Shown here in pieces: positions 59,301-64,000 of a stretch of DNA of 64,000 bases. This stretch comes from an uncultured Alphaproteobacteria bacterium (GTDB lineage: Bacteria; Pseudomonadota; Alphaproteobacteria; RF32; CAG-239): positions 62,001-126,000 of the forward strand of contig CAKQDU010000002.1 of NCBI GenBank assembly GCA_934229625.1, written 5' to 3'. Each line of letters starts with the position of its first letter. Position 1 is the stretch's first letter. A program made the position numbers and the translations under genes. Under the pieces are notes generated by a model. The model was given only the letters and a program-made list of their open reading frames with translations. It made no database searches and was not told the DNA's origin.

Positions 59301-60023
59301 CTATTTATTTTTACACGTTCCCCATTTTGCCATAATGCTTTCTTTTTTAAGTTTACGTTCTTCTGGTATAACATACACTTCTCTAAATATCTCTTCTAAT
59401 ATTGAGATATATAACTTGGCTTCTTCGGAGCTAAACGTAGCGAAAGAATCTTCGTGGACTTGGTCAGAAGTAATACCCTTTATGCCTTTAAGAACATCTA
59501 AATAATCACTTATTTGAGGCCAATTATTCTTTATGGATTTGATTTTATCATCATAATTATCACCTGAAGCATTTTCTTTGGATAAAAATTGATAAATTGC
59601 TTTACGAATACAAGCTGATGCACCTGTTAAAGCATTTTCTTTTATACATTTTGATGCTTCTATCAATAAATCTCTTAAATGCTTTGGAATTCCTGCGTCT
59701 ATGATAAAAGTAGGAGTAGGAATGCTCATTATTATGTGTTCATCCAAATGTTCAATATCTGCATTTTCAATAATATATTTTCCACCACTATAAAATCCCT
59801 CAAAATCTTGTGATACATTATAATATTCATTATCCAAATTCAAATCTTTAAGTAAATGCATTGAGATTTTACCACAAACTTTACAGGTTAAAAACATCGC
59901 ATATATACATTTATCTTTATTTTCATCAATTTTTAAAAATTGAACTTTTGTATAGTTTGCACCTTTCGTTCCACAATGTGAACAGTTATGCTGATAAGTG
60001 TTTATTATTATTTTATTTCCCAT
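59301..60023 (-). CDS. DUF4145-type protein with zinc ribbon, 240 aa
   Basis: The N-terminal half has HNCSHCGTKGANYTKV and FLTCKVCGKISMHL, two CxxC knuckles forming a zinc ribbon. The C-terminal half (LRDLLIEASKCIKENALTGA and ACIRKAIYQFLSKENA) is the helical DUF4145 domain, a HEPN-like fold often found beside or fused to type I restriction subunits. The catalytic HEPN R-x4-H is not evident. It lies 8 bp after hsdR and 27 bp before the KwaA-like gene. Confidence 0.7.
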   Translation of the reverse strand: MGNKIIINTYQHNCSHCGTKGANYTKVQFLKIDENKDKCIYAMFLTCKVCGKISMHLLKDLNLDNEYYNVSQDFEGFYSGGKYIIENADIEHLDEHIIMSIPTPTFIIDAGIPKHLRDLLIEASKCIKENALTGASACIRKAIYQFLSKENASGDNYDDKIKSIKNNWPQISDYLDVLKGIKGITSDQVHEDSFATFSSEEAKLYISILEEIFREVYVIPEERKLKKESIMAKWGTCKNK

Positions 60024-60031
60024 TTTTCCTC

Positions 60032-62746
60032 CTAAGCTACTAAAGTTAGATTAAGGTCGTCAAGGATTGCATCCAGTTCATTGCCAAACACAGCTTTGGC
60101 GCGGAAAATTCCGCCTTTATCATCTAAATTTTCTTGAATGTCGGATTTGCTCATATAAGCATTGGAGATGATGTAGTCTTTAATTCTTTCCAGCCATTCA
60201 TTTTGTTCTTTAGTAAAGGTTACGCCCTTTTTAAGCTGCCGACCTTTCCAGAGGTTAAACCTTTGATTTGCAGCTTTATCAAAACTTTCTAAATTTTCAT
60301 CAATACCGATGGCAAAACGCACCAGTTGTACCAGATTTGTTAAAATGCGCGCCGGATTGGTGATATGCTGAACTTTGTCCTTTTGCAAAACTTCAAACGC
60401 CCGCCAAATTTCCACCTGAGCCAATGGCGGCTGAGCTAAACGCATTTTTTCGGCTAAATCTTGAATCGCGCTATAAGTCAGATGTCGATTTTTATATTGC
60501 TCGCCATAAATAATGGACAGCGCGTCTATTTCATTTTTATTTTGCTCTATAAATTCTTTGAAAGACGAAACCAATTTAGACGCTTTTTCTTTGTTTAAAT
60601 CCACGCTGATAACTTTATCCGCACTTAACTCATCAATATAAATTCCGCTTTTGGCACTAAAATTCAGCAGAGCATTACGAAACGCCGGTTTATTGATTAA
60701 CGCCACGGATTGCTCTTTAATTTCTTCTATTTCCTCTGCTTTTTTGCCGGCTTGCTTGTCAAAATCTATAGCGTCTAAAATATCATTAGCCATCTCGTGC
60801 AAGGTTTTGCCGTTGCTGAGGGCTTTAATTTGCTTTAAGTCGTCCGCGTTCAAGCGTCTTTCAATATTAACCATACGGCTGGCGACAGAACTCAAAGTGT
60901 CGTCATCGGTTTTGCCCTGACTTATTTGTTCCAGCATTTTCTTGAGCGATACCGAGCGTTTTCTTTCCAACGGCTGCGAGGCTGTTTTCTTGCTTTCGGT
61001 TACGCCGACCGCGTCTATCAAATAAAAGAAACCCTTGCTTTCGGCATTCGGCGTTACCTGCTTTAAATCCGTATCGTTGATAGAACGCACGCCGCGTCCT
61101 TTCATCTGTTCGTAATATAACGACGAACGGACATCACGCAAAAACATAACGACTTCCAACGGCTTTATATCCGTTCCGGTGGCAATCATATCAACCGTGA
61201 CGGCTATACGCGGCATCGGCGATATACGGAATTGCTTTATCAGTTCTTCCGGCTTTTCTCCACTTACATTATAAGTAATTTTCTTGCAGAATTCGTTGCC
61301 TTGCCCAAAAACTTCACGGGTTATGCGCACAATTTCTTCGGCGTGATTATCATCTTTGGCAAAAATAAGTGTTTTAGGCGTCCAAGCAAAATTGGCTTCA
61401 CGTTCCGGAAACAATTCTGTATATAAGGTATCGCGGTAACATTCCATAATTGTACGGATTTGGTTTGGAGCCATAACCGAACGGTCTAGGTCATTTTTGC
61501 TGTATTCCAAATCTTCGTCAAGCTGTTCATAGCTTAGTTTCCGACTCTTTTTATCTCTTACCGGCACCGGAAATTTTTTATCTATTTTACCGCCGTTTTC
61601 GCCTATTTCCGTTTTAATGCGCAAAATTTGATAATCCACGTTTACGCCGTCTGCCACCGAACGTTCATAAGGATATTCCGCAACCACATTTTTATTAAAA
61701 TAACCGAATGTCTGTTTGGACGGCGTGGCAGTCAACCCGATTATAAAGGCGTCAAAATACTCCAAAACCTGCCGCCAATCGCCGTAAATACTGCGGTGAC
61801 ACTCATCGGTAATTATAAAATCAAAAAAATCCGGCGGAAGCTGAGAGTTATAAACAATTTCTTTAGGCGCGCCCAGCGAACCGATTTCATAAGCCGAAAC
61901 CTCCTCGTCTTTTTCATCATAATCCGTTTCGCCGCGCAGCATGGAATATAAACGCTGAATGGTGGTTATAACAACTTTGGCGTCCTTATCTATTTGATTA
62001 TGCTGTAAATGCTGGGCAATATAAACTTCGGGAAATAGACGATTTTCATCAGGCAGCCGAAATGCTTCAAATTCTTTTTTCGTTTGTTTGCCCAAATTGT
62101 TGCGGTCAACCAAAAATAAAATGCGTTTGGCTTGGGCGTATTTTAATAAACGATATGAAAAATTGCAGGCGGTAAATGTTTTTCCGGCTCCGGTCGCCAT
62201 CTGAATTAAAGATTTTTGCCGATTTTGCGCTAAAGAAGCCTCCAAACCTTGAATAGCCTCAAATTGACAATCACGCAAACTGCCTTTTTCTAAAACCGGC
62301 AATTGTTTCAAACGATTGCGCAAGGTCTCACTATCTTTCAGCATTGCCAACAATGATTGCGGCGAATGAAACGCAAAAATCCGACGAGAACGGCAATTTT
62401 TATCCCGTCCGTCACAGAAAAATGTTTCATTGTCTGTGCTTTCATAAACAAAAGGCAAAGGCTGCTGCCAATTTTTCACATAATCAGGCAGATGACAAGC
62501 ATAGCCGTGCGATTGATTTTCTACACCGCTCAATGTTTTTCCGGCTTTTTTAGCTTCTATAACTCCGCAGGCTTTGCCATCTACAAACAGCAAATAATCA
62601 GCTTCTGTGCCGTCGGCCATCAAAAATTCTCGGACAGCTACGCCTAAACCGGCGGTTCGGTCAAAACTGTCGCGGTCTTGGATAATCCAACCGGCTTGTA
62701 ATAACAAATTATCAATTTTTTGTCTTGCGTTTTCTTCAGGTGTCAT
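60032..62746 (-). CDS. hsdR: Type I restriction endonuclease subunit HsdR
   Basis: 904 aa. The nuclease domain has EADYLLFVDGKACGVIEAKK (E-x-K). The SF2 motor follows: QMATGAGKTFTACNF (Walker A), FIITDECHRSIYGDW (DECH), IIGLTATPSK and YYEQMKGRGVRSIND (motif VI). The C-terminal helical region (from about residue 640) contacts HsdM2S. It translocates DNA and cuts unmodified DNA at a distance. First gene of the operon, so the embedded genes share its promoter. Confidence 0.96.
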   Translation of the reverse strand: MTPEENARQKIDNLLLQAGWIIQDRDSFDRTAGLGVAVREFLMADGTEADYLLFVDGKACGVIEAKKAGKTLSGVENQSHGYACHLPDYVKNWQQPLPFVYESTDNETFFCDGRDKNCRSRRIFAFHSPQSLLAMLKDSETLRNRLKQLPVLEKGSLRDCQFEAIQGLEASLAQNRQKSLIQMATGAGKTFTACNFSYRLLKYAQAKRILFLVDRNNLGKQTKKEFEAFRLPDENRLFPEVYIAQHLQHNQIDKDAKVVITTIQRLYSMLRGETDYDEKDEEVSAYEIGSLGAPKEIVYNSQLPPDFFDFIITDECHRSIYGDWRQVLEYFDAFIIGLTATPSKQTFGYFNKNVVAEYPYERSVADGVNVDYQILRIKTEIGENGGKIDKKFPVPVRDKKSRKLSYEQLDEDLEYSKNDLDRSVMAPNQIRTIMECYRDTLYTELFPEREANFAWTPKTLIFAKDDNHAEEIVRITREVFGQGNEFCKKITYNVSGEKPEELIKQFRISPMPRIAVTVDMIATGTDIKPLEVVMFLRDVRSSLYYEQMKGRGVRSINDTDLKQVTPNAESKGFFYLIDAVGVTESKKTASQPLERKRSVSLKKMLEQISQGKTDDDTLSSVASRMVNIERRLNADDLKQIKALSNGKTLHEMANDILDAIDFDKQAGKKAEEIEEIKEQSVALINKPAFRNALLNFSAKSGIYIDELSADKVISVDLNKEKASKLVSSFKEFIEQNKNEIDALSIIYGEQYKNRHLTYSAIQDLAEKMRLAQPPLAQVEIWRAFEVLQKDKVQHITNPARILTNLVQLVRFAIGIDENLESFDKAANQRFNLWKGRQLKKGVTFTKEQNEWLERIKDYIISNAYMSKSDIQENLDDKGGIFRAKAVFGNELDAILDDLNLTLVA

Positions 62747-63411
62747 TTTTCGGCTCTACATCATTATTTTTCCTAAAGTTTATTATTTTTTCCAAATATC
62801 AGCAAGCAAAAAAATGAGTCCTCCTCAATTATTTATAAAAAAAGGTTCAACGTCAAAGAAAGGGGCAACGAGATTGGCTTGATTTTTTGTTAAAAAATCT
62901 GCGCCGCTGCGTCGGCTTTATATGGCGATACTCCCGTCTCGCCAAGCCTCCTTGTCGAACACGCTCTCTCGCGTGTTCGCACCCGCTTGCTTCGTTCTTT
63001 AAAATAGAAAAAGCGGTGTTTAACACCGCTTTTTCTATTTTAGTGGTCGTGTATATGGCACGTTTTGAGGGAAACCTCCGATTGCAAGCTCACATGGTCC
63101 GAATATGCGAACTCAAGGTCACTTGGTCTAAATAAATAATTGCATAATAAAAACGAGATATTCACTAATAATTAATCATTCCTAGATAATAAATGGTAAT
63201 AAATATAATTCTTCGCACACATATTCATTAAAATGGTAAAATTATATAACTAATTTAATCATTTACACATTTTTTAAGGTAACCTCGCAAAAATTGAATT
63301 TTACCTCGCAATTGTCTATTTGCTGAAAGGTACACAATACGTCAAAAACTGTCGCAATATACTCTTATAATATAAACGTTTTGAATGAATGGTTTATTAT
63401 AGGAGCAGAAA
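62747..63411. other. Non-coding region between hsdR and the helicase-like gene
   Basis: No gene is supported. It contains the palindrome CGAACACGC (62956-62964)/GCGTGTTCG (62971-62979), the terminator described separately and an AT-rich stretch before 63412. The 62940-63000 part is clearly richer in GC and repeat-like. Confidence 0.5.
63001..63042. terminator. Strong bidirectional terminator
   Basis: AAAATAGAAAAAGCGGTGTT and its exact 20-base reverse complement meet almost directly, giving a long hairpin with A and T runs at both feet. Confidence 0.85.
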
Positions 63412-64000
63412 ATGAGCGATGTTGTCAGACCGAACAATCATATTTCCACAATTATGAAAGAATATGTGAAAGAACTGGAGTTTAAATATCAAAATCCGGG
63501 GGAATTATGCGGCATTTCTACCGGTTATGATTGTTTGGATTATAAATTGGGCGGGCTTAAATCCGGTGAAGTGACGATTATCGGCGGTCGGCCGGCGATG
63601 GGAAAAACAGCTCTGGTCGCCAATTTGTCCTGTAATATTGCCGCCGGCTTCTATTTAAAACATCAGCAAAATCCTGCAGATGATAAGTGCGTTGTATATA
63701 TCGGTTTGGAACTTGCGCCGAAATTGTTTGCAAACAGGCTTCTTTCTTTGCAGACAGCAATACCAACGTATAAATTGCGTTTTGCCGAGGATTTAGGAAA
63801 AAATTTTGATAAAATTTGCAGAGCCGAACGCGCTTTTAGAGAATTGCCGATTTATTATCTGGCCGATATATTTGAGGTCGATGGCATTGAAAAAGAGTTG
63901 CAAAAGATAGAAAAACAAGTCGGTTGCGTGATTATTGACTATCTGCAACTCTTGGGAGAAGAATATCAAGCAAAAGAGGATTACAGTTTAATCGTGTTAC
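63412..64000 (+). CDS. DnaB-type helicase/RecA-like ATPase (partial)
   Basis: ATG at 63412 follows AGGAG; the frame is open to the right edge (196 codons seen). After about 35 residues comes the DnaB C-terminal domain: GISTGYDCLDYKLGGLKSGE, Walker A IIGGRPAMGKTALVAN, IGLELAPK in place of SLEMs, and Walker B VIIDYLQLLGEEY. The DnaB N-terminal domain is missing, as in some phage or element-borne helicases. Whether this is the chromosomal replicative helicase cannot be told. Confidence 0.75.
   Translation, partial: MSDVVRPNNHISTIMKEYVKELEFKYQNPGELCGISTGYDCLDYKLGGLKSGEVTIIGGRPAMGKTALVANLSCNIAAGFYLKHQQNPADDKCVVYIGLELAPKLFANRLLSLQTAIPTYKLRFAEDLGKNFDKICRAERAFRELPIYYLADIFEVDGIEKELQKIEKQVGCVIIDYLQLLGEEYQAKEDYSLIVL

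Overview
The window is AT-rich and bacterial. Several gene orders point to an alphaproteobacterium, probably an uncultured gut or host-associated lineage: miaB-ybeZ-ybeY-lnt, yggT-yggU-folD, a transhydrogenase with split alpha subunit (pntAA-pntAB-pntB), an IalB-type periplasmic protein and a DriD-like WYL regulator. The lineage is inferred from gene order and protein motifs only.

Regions. 1-4550 is the end of an integrated element: two serine recombinases (one beside a candidate invertible promoter), small Cys-rich proteins and an Abi_2/HEPN protein. It closes at a 47-bp 3' remnant of tRNA-Gly(GCC), a classic attachment-site scar. 4657-13281 is an accessory block around a WYL regulator. Six copies of one 17-bp palindrome lie about 40-70 bp upstream of its transcription units, which encode an SF0329-like pair, an unknown protein with a 24-residue upstream ORF, a 58-aa membrane protein, a 14-repeat ankyrin protein, a PD-(D/E)XK nuclease and a twin AAA+ ATPase. 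13.3-14.4 kb carries the first of four Cys-rich type IV pilin-like genes. 14.5-37.7 kb is mostly core: secE-nusG, a ROK kinase with anmK, a CCA-adding enzyme, rlmN, miaB-ybeZ-ybeY-lnt, yggT-yggU-folD, a VTT (DedA-like) protein and a thioredoxin-like protein, plus a 1176-aa unknown protein. 37.8-40.8 kb holds a small lipoprotein and a TerY-type VWA / PP2C / kinase triad. 40.9-50.1 kb mixes a flavin oxidoreductase and its decayed partial copy, three more pilin-like genes, palindromic repeats, the rpsM-rpsK-rpoA operon and a Bacteroidota-looking cassette. 50.1-54.9 kb is metabolic (PfkB kinase, two CHR proteins, transhydrogenase). 55-62.7 kb is a type I restriction-modification operon with a DUF4145 gene and a Kiwa-like pair (KwaA/KwaB) between hsdR and hsdS. 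The window ends inside a short DnaB-type ATPase gene.

Most unusual signals. (1) The WYL-centred regulon, whose operators sit about 22-25 bp upstream of TATAAT-like -10 boxes that lack a properly spaced -35, which suggests activation. (2) A pair of covarying structured leaders with a predicted pseudoknot and an overlapping terminator upstream of two pilin-like genes, a candidate new riboswitch or attenuator. (3) Two other pilin-like genes with the same promoter and start, both read out of frame through a (CT)7 tract and restored by loss of one CT unit, as in phase variation. (4) Palindromic repeats translated in frame inside those pilin leaders. (5) A Kiwa-like defence pair nested in the restriction operon. 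All functions are predictions from sequence; no searches were run.
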